Source of the DNA: SLJM01 sp964415785
Lineage (GTDB): Bacteria > Myxococcota_A > Bradymonadia > Bradymonadales > Bradymonadaceae
Direction: 5' to 3'
DNA length: 15,663 bases
NCBI GenBank assembly: GCA_964415785.1
Contig: CAYQBU010000086.1
Location: 1 to 15,663 of the forward strand
The notes under the pieces are model-generated. The model worked only from the letters and a program-made list of their open reading frames with translations. It was not told the origin of the DNA and did not search any database. Position 1 is the first letter of the stretch; each line of letters starts with the position of its first letter. Shown here piece after piece: positions 7,009 to 13,162 of this stretch. The position numbers and the translations under genes are program-made.

Positions 7009-7056
7009 CTGGAATTTTCCGTGAAGACGGAAAATTACATTTTTACTGGAATTTTC
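7009..7056. repeat. direct repeat of CTGGAATTTTC with enclosed 10-bp hairpin
   Basis: CTGGAATTTTC occurs at 7009-7019 and again at 7046-7056, 37 bases apart. The first copy is part of a perfect 10-bp inverted repeat: AATTTTCCGT (7013-7022) and ACGGAAAATT (7027-7036) with a GAAG loop. Read on the plus strand the stem is followed by ACATTTTTAC, so it could end a plus-strand transcript. On the minus strand no T-tract follows. Confidence 0.7.
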
Positions 7057-7070
7057 TTGTAGGGTTACTT

Positions 7071-7117
7071 GCAACCTTCGGGGGGGGTGCCGTAATCGGC
7101 AGTGCGAAGTAGGTTGC
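7071..7117 (-). ncRNA. nested inverted repeats, possible structured RNA
   Basis: Outer arms GCAACCT (7071-7077) and AGGTTGC (7111-7117) can pair. TTCG/CGAA can extend the stem with a small bulge, and a complete inner hairpin TGCCG-TAAT-CGGCA lies between (7088-7101). Eight consecutive G on the plus strand (C in a minus-strand transcript) lie beside it. A promoter-like pair upstream on the minus strand would start a transcript around 7125. No family is recognised; it could instead be a decayed sequence or a protein-binding site. Confidence 0.3.
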
Positions 7118-7131
7118 ATTGGGTACATAAG

Positions 7132-7160
7132 AATGTAGTCCCATGCGCCATGATTTGCAA
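7132..7160 (-). promoter_or_regulatory. promoter-like pair upstream of the structured stretch
   Basis: On the minus strand TTGCAA (7155-7160) and TACATT (7132-7137) are separated by exactly 17 bases, each four of six to consensus. It points toward the hairpins and tRNA-Leu, not toward any protein gene. Such matches do occur by chance. Confidence 0.3.
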
Positions 7161-7206
7161 GCCCTAATTTGCCGCAGGATCGGGATAACCGGAAGTGGGC
7201 GTCGAT

Positions 7207-8139
7207 TTATTCCACGGAGCACTCGCCATCCAGGGCACGAGGCTCCCAGGAGGACCAGCCGCCGAGCAAGCGCGGGGCGTAGGGATCGGGGCTGCCGGTG
7301 TCCAATTCATAGAGGTAGCCACTCTCGGCCTCCAGGATCACCGCTGCCGGAACGGTGGTCGCCGGTTCGAACTCCACCTCGTCGGCCACCTCTGCGGAGA
7401 CCTCAAAGCGCTGCGATGGATCTTCGAAGAGATGCATAAAGTCTATCCCCCACTCCAACAACTCGTCGAGTTGCTCAGCCAGTGGCCCCGGTGCGACGCG
7501 GACGTCGAGCCCCCGGTTCTGGAGCTCCGCCTGACCAAGGGCCGCTCCTTTGCCCAGCGATTCCATCATCGCCCACTGAGCCTTGTCTCCAGCAATATGT
7601 CGGCGAGCCAGCCGTCGCAGATCGCGACAGACCAGACGCTCTCTGGCCACTCGCGTGATCACTCCCTTTTCGCTCTCCGGCAGGGAGGCCAAGTCCCGGA
7701 GGCTCAACCCACTCAATTCCTGAATATCGCTATCGACGCGCTGACGTCCCGTCACCAGTAGACCCCTGTCGACGGCACCGATCCCCCCTCCTGGATGGAG
7801 CGTGATTCGATCGGCGCCGAGGGCGAGCAACGCCGTGGCTCCATCGATGCGATGGGGCACCACCACGTCGAGCTCTATGTCCAGATGTTCTGCGCAGCGA
7901 AGCACCTGGTCGGCAAAACAGCTCTCACCACCGCGCCCCAGAAGGACGAGCGCCATCTGTCGAGGCTCGCCGTGACGCCGATAAACCTCCACCATCACCT
8001 TGGAGAGCAGTCGTCCTCCATCTTCGCCGGGATCGACGGCATACTCACCCTGCCAGTGGGATAGAAAGACAATCACCGGCATGCCCAGAGAGGTCTCCAA
8101 CTCACCGATGATCGTCGTCGCCTCTGATACCTGGGACAT
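7207..8139 (-). CDS. SDH-family Clp-fold protein, nucleophile apparently lost
   Basis: This 310-residue protein belongs to the SDH_sah group of ClpP-fold serine proteinases. The core is visible at residues 60-125: LVLLGRGGE (the GG oxyanion region, residues 70-71), then VVVPHRIDGATALLALGADRI, then GGGIGAVDRGL, matching the family's LGPIDPQ region. Members usually read K-S-A-G-T where this protein has D99-G100-A-T-A. The catalytic serine is therefore glycine and the protein is predicted to be inactive as a protease. Residues about 130-235 continue the fold, and 240-310 form an acidic C-terminal extension I do not recognise. No signal peptide is seen. It starts 46 bases after the tolB stop, without a strong Shine-Dalgarno, and is probably the last gene of the tol transcript. 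Confidence 0.82.
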   Translation of the reverse strand: MSQVSEATTIIGELETSLGMPVIVFLSHWQGEYAVDPGEDGGRLLSKVMVEVYRRHGEPRQMALVLLGRGGESCFADQVLRCAEHLDIELDVVVPHRIDGATALLALGADRITLHPGGGIGAVDRGLLVTGRQRVDSDIQELSGLSLRDLASLPESEKGVITRVARERLVCRDLRRLARRHIAGDKAQWAMMESLGKGAALGQAELQNRGLDVRVAPGPLAEQLDELLEWGIDFMHLFEDPSQRFEVSAEVADEVEFEPATTVPAAVILEAESGYLYELDTGSPDPYAPRLLGGWSSWEPRALDGECSVE

Positions 8140-8185
8140 CGCTATCTGCTCACTCGCTAAAAATTAGAATCATTCGCAAAAGCCC

Positions 8186-9595
8186 TCACCGACGCCAGGC
8201 CGGCTCTTCGTATCCGGAGCCGGACTGGGTGAGCCGAGTCTGCATCTGCCCATCGGCGGTCATCAACCACAGTTGGCGTCCATCTTCTCGATCGCTGACG
8301 AAGAGAATATAACGCCCATCGGGGCTAAAGACGGGCTCAAAATTATCGCCCTGATCCTGGGTCAACCGCTCGATATTACCGTCCATATCCACCGTAAAGA
8401 TATCGAATCGCGCATATTCGTCCCGTCCACTAAAGACGATCCGGTCGCCGCGGGGCGACCAATCGGGAGTGGTATTATAACTTCCCCGGAAGGTCAGCCG
8501 GCGAGTGTCCTCGCCATCGGGATCCATCAAAAAGATATGGGCTCCCCCGGAGCGCCCCGACACAAAGGCGATCTGGCTGCAATCGGGACTCCAGGTGGGG
8601 CTGACATCGATCGCCCAGTGGTCGGTCAAGCGCTTGTCCATGCTCCCGGACTCCGGGTCGATGAGGTAGATGTCGGTCTGGGTTGTTGCCCGCGACATCG
8701 TCACCGCCACCTTGCCGTCGCAATAGGCGGCCCCCGTATTCTGCCCCTGGGTATCCGAGAGGCGTCGGTAATCCCCGTCGTCGTAGACGTAGAGATCGGG
8801 GTTACCGTCGCGGTAATCCGTAAAGAATATCCGCCCGTCCTTTGCAAAGGTTGGCACCAGATTGATGTTGTCGGAGCGGCTGATGCGCTCGACGCCACTG
8901 CCGTCGGCGTTGGCGCGGTAGATATGCTTGGTCCTCGCGTCATGGCGGCGCGAGAAGGCGATCTGAGAGCCGAAAAAGCCGGGGTTGCCCGTGTAGTGGC
9001 GTACCACTTCGTTGATGAAGGCGTTGATCTCGGCGCGAATCGCCCCCTCGTCGACAGTGGTCGCCGACCAGTCCAGCTCGATCTGCTGGCCCTGCTCCAC
9101 GGCAAACAGTCTCAAGTCCAATTCGACCTCCTCCGAGGAGGCCCGGCGCACTTCGCTCTTGACCAACCCCTGGGCGCCGACATTAAACCAATTGGAAAAC
9201 CCGATATCAGCGACGGACATCCCCTCTTCGTCGGTGTCAAAGAAGAAGCTCCCCGGGTCGAGAAGATCGAAATAACCCGCCAGCTCCAGATTCCGGCGCA
9301 AGATCTCCTCTACATCATTGGCCACCGAATCCACTTCGTCATCGCCGCGAATGGTGTCCGGCACCCCCATGGGGACCAGAACGCGGCTTGCTCCCACGCG
9401 CACGTCGATCTCGATGCCCTCCTGCTCCTCGATCCCCGTGGACTCCTCCTCGTCCTCGTGGATCTCCATTTCTCCCGGGGGAGATGATGGACCCGGATCG
9501 GCCTGGGCGCTCACCGCCGTGGCCATCAGGACGGCAGTCACCAATCCCAGCAGCCCAAATTTTTCCGCGATCGATGTGGTCGCCATGGTCGTCAT
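8186..9595 (-). CDS. tolB: Tol-Pal system protein TolB
   Basis: TolB is the periplasmic beta-propeller of the Tol-Pal system, which binds Pal and TolA. The protein has 469 residues, slightly longer than the 430 of E. coli. The start at 9595 follows GAGGAG at eight-base spacing. Residues 1-31 are a signal peptide. Residues 40-60 are a very acidic insert (EIHEDEEESTGIEEQEG) before the TolB N-terminal domain at about 62-205. The propeller at 208-469 shows repeated blade motifs: IAFSRR, TFAKDGRIFFTDYRDGNPDL, WSPDCSQIAFVSGRSGG, DWSPRGDRIVFSGR, FSPDGRYILFVSDREDG. It begins 14 bases after the tolA stop. Confidence 0.96.
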   Translation of the reverse strand: MTTMATTSIAEKFGLLGLVTAVLMATAVSAQADPGPSSPPGEMEIHEDEEESTGIEEQEGIEIDVRVGASRVLVPMGVPDTIRGDDEVDSVANDVEEILRRNLELAGYFDLLDPGSFFFDTDEEGMSVADIGFSNWFNVGAQGLVKSEVRRASSEEVELDLRLFAVEQGQQIELDWSATTVDEGAIRAEINAFINEVVRHYTGNPGFFGSQIAFSRRHDARTKHIYRANADGSGVERISRSDNINLVPTFAKDGRIFFTDYRDGNPDLYVYDDGDYRRLSDTQGQNTGAAYCDGKVAVTMSRATTQTDIYLIDPESGSMDKRLTDHWAIDVSPTWSPDCSQIAFVSGRSGGAHIFLMDPDGEDTRRLTFRGSYNTTPDWSPRGDRIVFSGRDEYARFDIFTVDMDGNIERLTQDQGDNFEPVFSPDGRYILFVSDREDGRQLWLMTADGQMQTRLTQSGSGYEEPAWRR

Positions 9596-9609
9596 AATCC
9601 AACTCCTCT

Positions 9610-10518
9610 TCAGCGTTGCAGATGTTCCCAGGTCGACAGGATGAGCCCGCGCTGTACCAGTTGCTCGCGGATATCATCCTGCTCCGGCATCGGTAGGGTG
9701 TGACCGCCGTGGTCAGCCATAAATTCACGGAGGACGCGTTCAATGCTGGCATCAAATTCGTCGTGGTCCGCTCGCTGCCGAAATTCAAAGTCCTCGATAT
9801 GGCCCTCCTCACTCAGCTCGACGCGAACCGAGACCCGGCCGGAGAGTTCTTGTAGCTCTTCGTCGGAGATCACCGTCGGGATGCGCCAATGGCGCTCGAT
9901 CATCTGTAGCAATCGAGCGTGGTAGGTTTGTTCCATATTGGCCATGTCGGCGTCGGTGACCGTGCCCCCTTCCACGCCCTCAGGGCTGCCCTCGGGAGCC
10001 TGGTCGCCGCGGCCATCGGCGTCGAATTGGCCCAGGGCCTCATCCATGCGCCGCTGGCGCTCTCGACGCCGCTCTTCTTGCTCCTGTTGGCGTTGGCGCT
10101 CCTCTTCTTCGGCGCGGCGATCCCGTTCGCGCTGTTCGGCCTCCTCGTCCACCTCTTCTTCCTCCTCGGTGGGCTCGGGGTCCACTTCTGCGTCCGGTTC
10201 TGGCGGCTCCGGTGGAGCCTCCGGATCAACCTCGGCGACATCATCGCTCTCCAGGGGCTGCCCCTCATCGCCGGTAAAGCGAGGCATTTGATCGGGCTCG
10301 CGCTCCTCGCCCAGCGCAAGGAGTTCCACATCATCGAAGACCAGCTCCAACGCATCGTCGTCTTCTTCCTCCACCCCGTCAGCCAACCACAGCCCCAGCA
10401 CCGCCAGAGCGACCAACGTGCCGTGAAAGAGCAGGGTCAGGCCCATGCCCACCCACATCTCCTGGCGCCCCATAGCACCGAGATGTCTTTTCCCCGCTCT
10501 GTGGTACGGATCATTCAT
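9610..10518 (-). CDS. tolA: TolA-like protein with TonB-type C-terminus
   Basis: TolA spans the periplasm from the TolQR motor to TolB and Pal. The protein has 302 residues, shorter than the 421 of E. coli. The start at 10518 follows AGGA at five-base spacing. After a cytoplasmic N-terminus it has one membrane helix (about 25-47), then an acidic Pro/Glu-rich stretch (70-125). A charged helical or coiled-coil segment rich in Glu, Arg and Gln follows (about 126-165). Residues 195-300 are a TonB/TolA-type domain, with YHARLLQMIERHWRIP, a strand RVSVRVELSEEGHIEDF, and a helix ASIERVLREF. The short helical spacer is the main difference from proteobacterial TolA. It lies 40 bases after tolR and 14 before tolB. 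TonB-family annotation is possible, but position favours TolA. Confidence 0.87.
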   Translation of the reverse strand: MNDPYHRAGKRHLGAMGRQEMWVGMGLTLLFHGTLVALAVLGLWLADGVEEEDDDALELVFDDVELLALGEEREPDQMPRFTGDEGQPLESDDVAEVDPEAPPEPPEPDAEVDPEPTEEEEEVDEEAEQRERDRRAEEEERQRQQEQEERRRERQRRMDEALGQFDADGRGDQAPEGSPEGVEGGTVTDADMANMEQTYHARLLQMIERHWRIPTVISDEELQELSGRVSVRVELSEEGHIEDFEFRQRADHDEFDASIERVLREFMADHGGHTLPMPEQDDIREQLVQRGLILSTWEHLQR

Positions 10519-10558
10519 TGCTGTCCTAATCAGGCCTAATTACGCTTGCCAAACCGCT

Positions 10559-11068
10559 CTACTCCAGGGCTTCGCGTAGCTCCGGGTTGGTCACCATCCC
10601 CACATGGGAGACACCAGCGAGGCGAATGCGGTTCATCGCCCCCACCACTACCCCATAGGGGATCTCCGTATCTCCCATCAGGTAGAGCCGTCCGTCGTCT
10701 TGGAGCTTTCGGTTATTCTCCACCTGGGCCTGCAATTCATCGAAACAGGGATCGAAGCGATTGGGGCCTTCCTCCTCAGCATAAGGACTGCAATCGACCA
10801 GAGGTTCGGCGCCCAGGAAAAATCGAAGGTCTTTGTCGATCGTCAAAATCAATTCGTCGATCTCATCGATCTGAAGCCGTCGATCGTCCTCGGTCACCGG
10901 GGGAAGCTCCATTTCTTCGTCGCTGTGATGCTCCGCCATCTCGTGCATCATCGGTGTCGTGATCATAAAGATAACGAGCAGCACCAACATCACATCCACC
11001 AGGGGGGTGACGTTGATATTTGCCAGCAGCGTATTGGTCCCCGATGTATCGCCCATCTCTGCGCCCAT
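10559..11068 (-). CDS. tolR: TolR/ExbD family biopolymer transporter
   Basis: TolR works with TolQ as the proton-driven motor of the Tol system. The 169-residue protein starts at 11068, preceded by TAAGGAGG (11074-11081) at five-base spacing, a near-perfect ribosome binding site. The single membrane helix follows INVTPLVDVMLVLLVIF, with the family's essential aspartate at D25, and the rest is periplasmic. Residues 62-90 and 125-169 fit the usual TolR/ExbD periplasmic fold (LTIDKDLRFFLG, LYLMGDTEIPYGVVVGAMNRIRLAGV). Residues about 91-112 form an insertion with two cysteines, C93 and C108, which could form a disulfide. E. coli TolR is 142 residues. It lies 45 bases after tolQ. Confidence 0.94.
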   Translation of the reverse strand: MGAEMGDTSGTNTLLANINVTPLVDVMLVLLVIFMITTPMMHEMAEHHSDEEMELPPVTEDDRRLQIDEIDELILTIDKDLRFFLGAEPLVDCSPYAEEEGPNRFDPCFDELQAQVENNRKLQDDGRLYLMGDTEIPYGVVVGAMNRIRLAGVSHVGMVTNPELREALE

Positions 11069-11113
11069 TGACGCCTCCTTACTTATGGCTCAATCACGCC
11101 CTGGAGCAGGGCA

Positions 11114-11839
11114 TCAATCGAAAAAATGCCGCTTGACGATATTGAGGAAGTCCGAGGAAAAATTATCCATCTCCGCCCCCATCACTTTGATATCATTGAC
11201 CAACCAGTTGTAGGCGACGACCGCTGGAATGGCCGCAAAAAGACCCATGGCCGTCACGATCAAAGCCTCGGCGATGGGCTGTCCCACCACGTCGATGCCC
11301 GCCGCCTCCTGCTGACTGATCTCCAAAAAGGCGACCATGATCCCCCACACCGTTCCAAATAGACCGATAAACGGAGAGGTGGAACCAATGCTCGCCAGCC
11401 AGGGCACCAGCGACTCCGCCTTGGTCAGCTCCTTTCGCTGGGTGCGGCGAAGCGCCCGCTGCACATTTTCGATATCGCCGAGTTGGTGACGCATCGACGC
11501 CCCTTCCCCCTCGCGATCCTTGTTCTTGAGCTTGGACAGCTCCAGGTAGCCGGCGCGAAACACCTCACTGACCGGCGCGTCCGGGTAGTCATCGGTGGAC
11601 TGAAAGATCGCATCCAGGCGCTTGGACTGCCAGAAGACGTCCAAAAACCGCTCTGACTCCTGGCGCGCCCGACGCAGATACCACCATTTGTAGCCGGTGA
11701 TATACCAGGAGACGACGCTCATCACCGCCAATAATATAAGCACCGACGTCACCACGGCGTCGGCCTCGAGCACGATCTGCCAGACGTCGGAACTCCCCGA
11801 CGCTTCGGCGACAGTGATCATGGAGGAAAAGGTGAACAT
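11114..11839 (-). CDS. tolQ: TolQ/ExbB family MotA-type proton channel
   Basis: TolQ forms the five-subunit inner membrane proton channel around TolR. The 241-residue protein has the expected three membrane helices, at about 27-48, 145-170 and 185-210. A cytoplasmic loop of about 95 residues lies between the first two. The signature segments are LASIGSTSPFIGLFGTVWGIM and IAEALIVTAMGLFAAIPAVV. The ATG at 11839 follows AAGG at eight-base spacing; an internal ATG at codon 7 is a weaker choice. A 162-base gap separates it from the outer-membrane protein gene upstream, enough for its own promoter, although only a weak candidate (TTGGAC with GATAGT at 11914-11919) can be seen. Confidence 0.94.
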   Translation of the reverse strand: MFTFSSMITVAEASGSSDVWQIVLEADAVVTSVLILLAVMSVVSWYITGYKWWYLRRARQESERFLDVFWQSKRLDAIFQSTDDYPDAPVSEVFRAGYLELSKLKNKDREGEGASMRHQLGDIENVQRALRRTQRKELTKAESLVPWLASIGSTSPFIGLFGTVWGIMVAFLEISQQEAAGIDVVGQPIAEALIVTAMGLFAAIPAVVAYNWLVNDIKVMGAEMDNFSSDFLNIVKRHFFD

Positions 11840-12001
11840 ATTTCGACCTTGGGCTTATTTACGGAATTGGGTCTTATCTCGGGCAGTCGGCCCCCGGAGC
11901 TTGCCTACGAGGCACTATCATGAGGTCGCCGGCGCGTCCAATCTGGGAGGGCCCAGAACTCTAAACAGCAATGCATGAGGCCCTGTTTATTCCCCTGGTC
12001 C
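11840..12001. other. gap ahead of tolQ
   Basis: This 162-base non-coding stretch lies between the outer-membrane protein gene and tolQ. I see no clear terminator hairpin with a T-tract and only a weak promoter-like pair on the minus strand (TTGGAC, 16-base spacer, GATAGT at 11914-11919). Whether tolQRAB is transcribed separately or by read-through cannot be decided from sequence. Confidence 0.35.
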
Positions 12002-13162
12002 TCATTCTCCAAACCAGAAGCGAAGCCCTGCTCCCAGGCCCGTCCCCTGCCCAAAATAGGATTGAAAATGCAGGTCAATTCGCTCCGTGCTGCGGTAGCG
12101 AAGCTCCACCGTGGGATGGCCCAGCCGGCTCGCCTGGGGCTCCAGCCAATTTCGCTCTCCCCTCTCATACCCCACGATTAACCGCAGTGGATCGGTGAGG
12201 TTCAGGGCCAGCTCCATGCGCATGGGCACCAGCAGCGCCTGTTGTTCATAATCCGGCCATTGATCATCGACGAGGACGCGTTCGCCCCTCGCCCCGGCAC
12301 CTATGCTCACGCCCACCTGCATCTGGTCGAGATGACCAATCAGGCGACCCAAATCGAGTTCTCCCACCAGGCGCCCTACACCGTCGATTCGCTGGAAGGG
12401 CTCGTCCATGCGATAGCGGGCCACTCGTCCCGAGGCCTGAAGGCCCAGCCGGGTTCGTCCGTCGCGAGACACCAGGGGAAACCAGCGCCCCTCCACAAAA
12501 TAATCGGACATCCCCCACCCAAACTCCTGGCTCATCCCCAACTGGCCCTCCAAATGGCGCGACCGGAGTGTGAGCTCCGTCGTCCACATGTGGCGAAGCG
12601 TCAGCTCTCGGGGCCGAACGTATTCGTAGCGCGCCCCCACGCCCCAGCCGCGCTGGCGGCGCGTCGACTCCGGGATCCCCAGATCATCGCGATAGGCCGT
12701 GCCAAAGATATCCACCAACCAGCTGGTGCCCAGCAATCCCGTTCCTGCAAACCACATTTCGTAGCGCCGATCGTCAATCGCCGGTCGCTCCGTGGGCCGA
12801 ATCGCCAACACCGTGCCCGCTGTGATCAGCGCCAGGGCCGTTGCATCCACCACCACCAATGAAATCGCTGTTCGAGAATCGTCCAATTGCCAATGCCCGG
12901 CTCCGGGCACCACCGCCCCGGCGGTCATGGCAAATAGTGTGGCGTGGGCGCGCTGACGCTCCTGGAGGGTATCCTCGAAGACGAATCCCTCCTCCTCCAA
13001 CTCCTCGCGGCTCATATCCTCCAGCGTTCGCCGCTCTTGCTCCCAGCGCGGCTCCATCTCCTCGCTGCCGCCCTCCTCGGCCGCTGCCCACCCTCCCATG
13101 ACTCCCAACGCCAGCAGGAACACCACGCCAGCAGAAATGCCCTTTGCCCACACCCCTCTCAT
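12002..13162 (-). CDS. predicted outer-membrane protein, unknown function
   Basis: The protein has 386 residues. The start ATG at 13162 overlaps the upstream stop as ATGA, so translation is probably coupled. A signal peptide covers residues 1-28 (GISAGVVFLLALGVMGGWAAA). An acidic, Glu/Arg-rich helical segment follows (35-70), then hydrophobic stretches at about 75-92, 98-122 and 136-155. The first has a VVPGAGHWQL phrase, similar to PGLGQ-type motifs in DUF5683-like proteins. From about 170 to the end the protein alternates amphipathic strands rich in Arg, Gly and aromatics, such as LTLRHMWTTELTLRSRH, RTRLGLQASGRVARYRM and TGLGAGLRFWF. This suggests a beta-barrel, with aromatic residues near the C-terminus though the last residue is Glu. 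I do not recognise a named family. Confidence 0.82.
   Translation of the reverse strand: MRGVWAKGISAGVVFLLALGVMGGWAAAEEGGSEEMEPRWEQERRTLEDMSREELEEEGFVFEDTLQERQRAHATLFAMTAGAVVPGAGHWQLDDSRTAISLVVVDATALALITAGTVLAIRPTERPAIDDRRYEMWFAGTGLLGTSWLVDIFGTAYRDDLGIPESTRRQRGWGVGARYEYVRPRELTLRHMWTTELTLRSRHLEGQLGMSQEFGWGMSDYFVEGRWFPLVSRDGRTRLGLQASGRVARYRMDEPFQRIDGVGRLVGELDLGRLIGHLDQMQVGVSIGAGARGERVLVDDQWPDYEQQALLVPMRMELALNLTDPLRLIVGYERGERNWLEPQASRLGHPTVELRYRSTERIDLHFQSYFGQGTGLGAGLRFWFGE

Larger units (their letters stand above)
6929..7206. other. non-coding region between tRNA-Leu and the SDH-like gene
   Basis: These 278 bases hold no protein gene that I can support. Besides the tRNA promoter they contain a direct repeat, three inverted repeats, a run of eight G and a promoter-like pair, described in the next entries. 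Parts are visibly more AT-rich than the flanking genes. Confidence 0.6.

Noticed and set aside
6928..7128. 66-codon minus-strand frame between tRNA-Leu and the SDH-like gene
   Set aside because: It runs through the hairpins and the tRNA promoter, has no Shine-Dalgarno, and looks non-coding in composition.
8273..9487. 404-codon open frame on the plus strand
   Set aside because: It is antisense to tolB. It results from the codon bias of the real gene and shows no independent start signal or family.
10050..10200. possible DNA tandem repeat or CRISPR-like array
   Set aside because: The repetition is irregular and reflects runs of Glu, Arg and Gln codons in the helical part of tolA; no constant spacers are present.
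9919..10539. 206-codon hydrophobic frame that could be taken for a membrane protein
   Set aside because: It is the antisense of the Glu/Arg-rich part of tolA; Glu codons read backwards give Leu/Phe-rich sequence.
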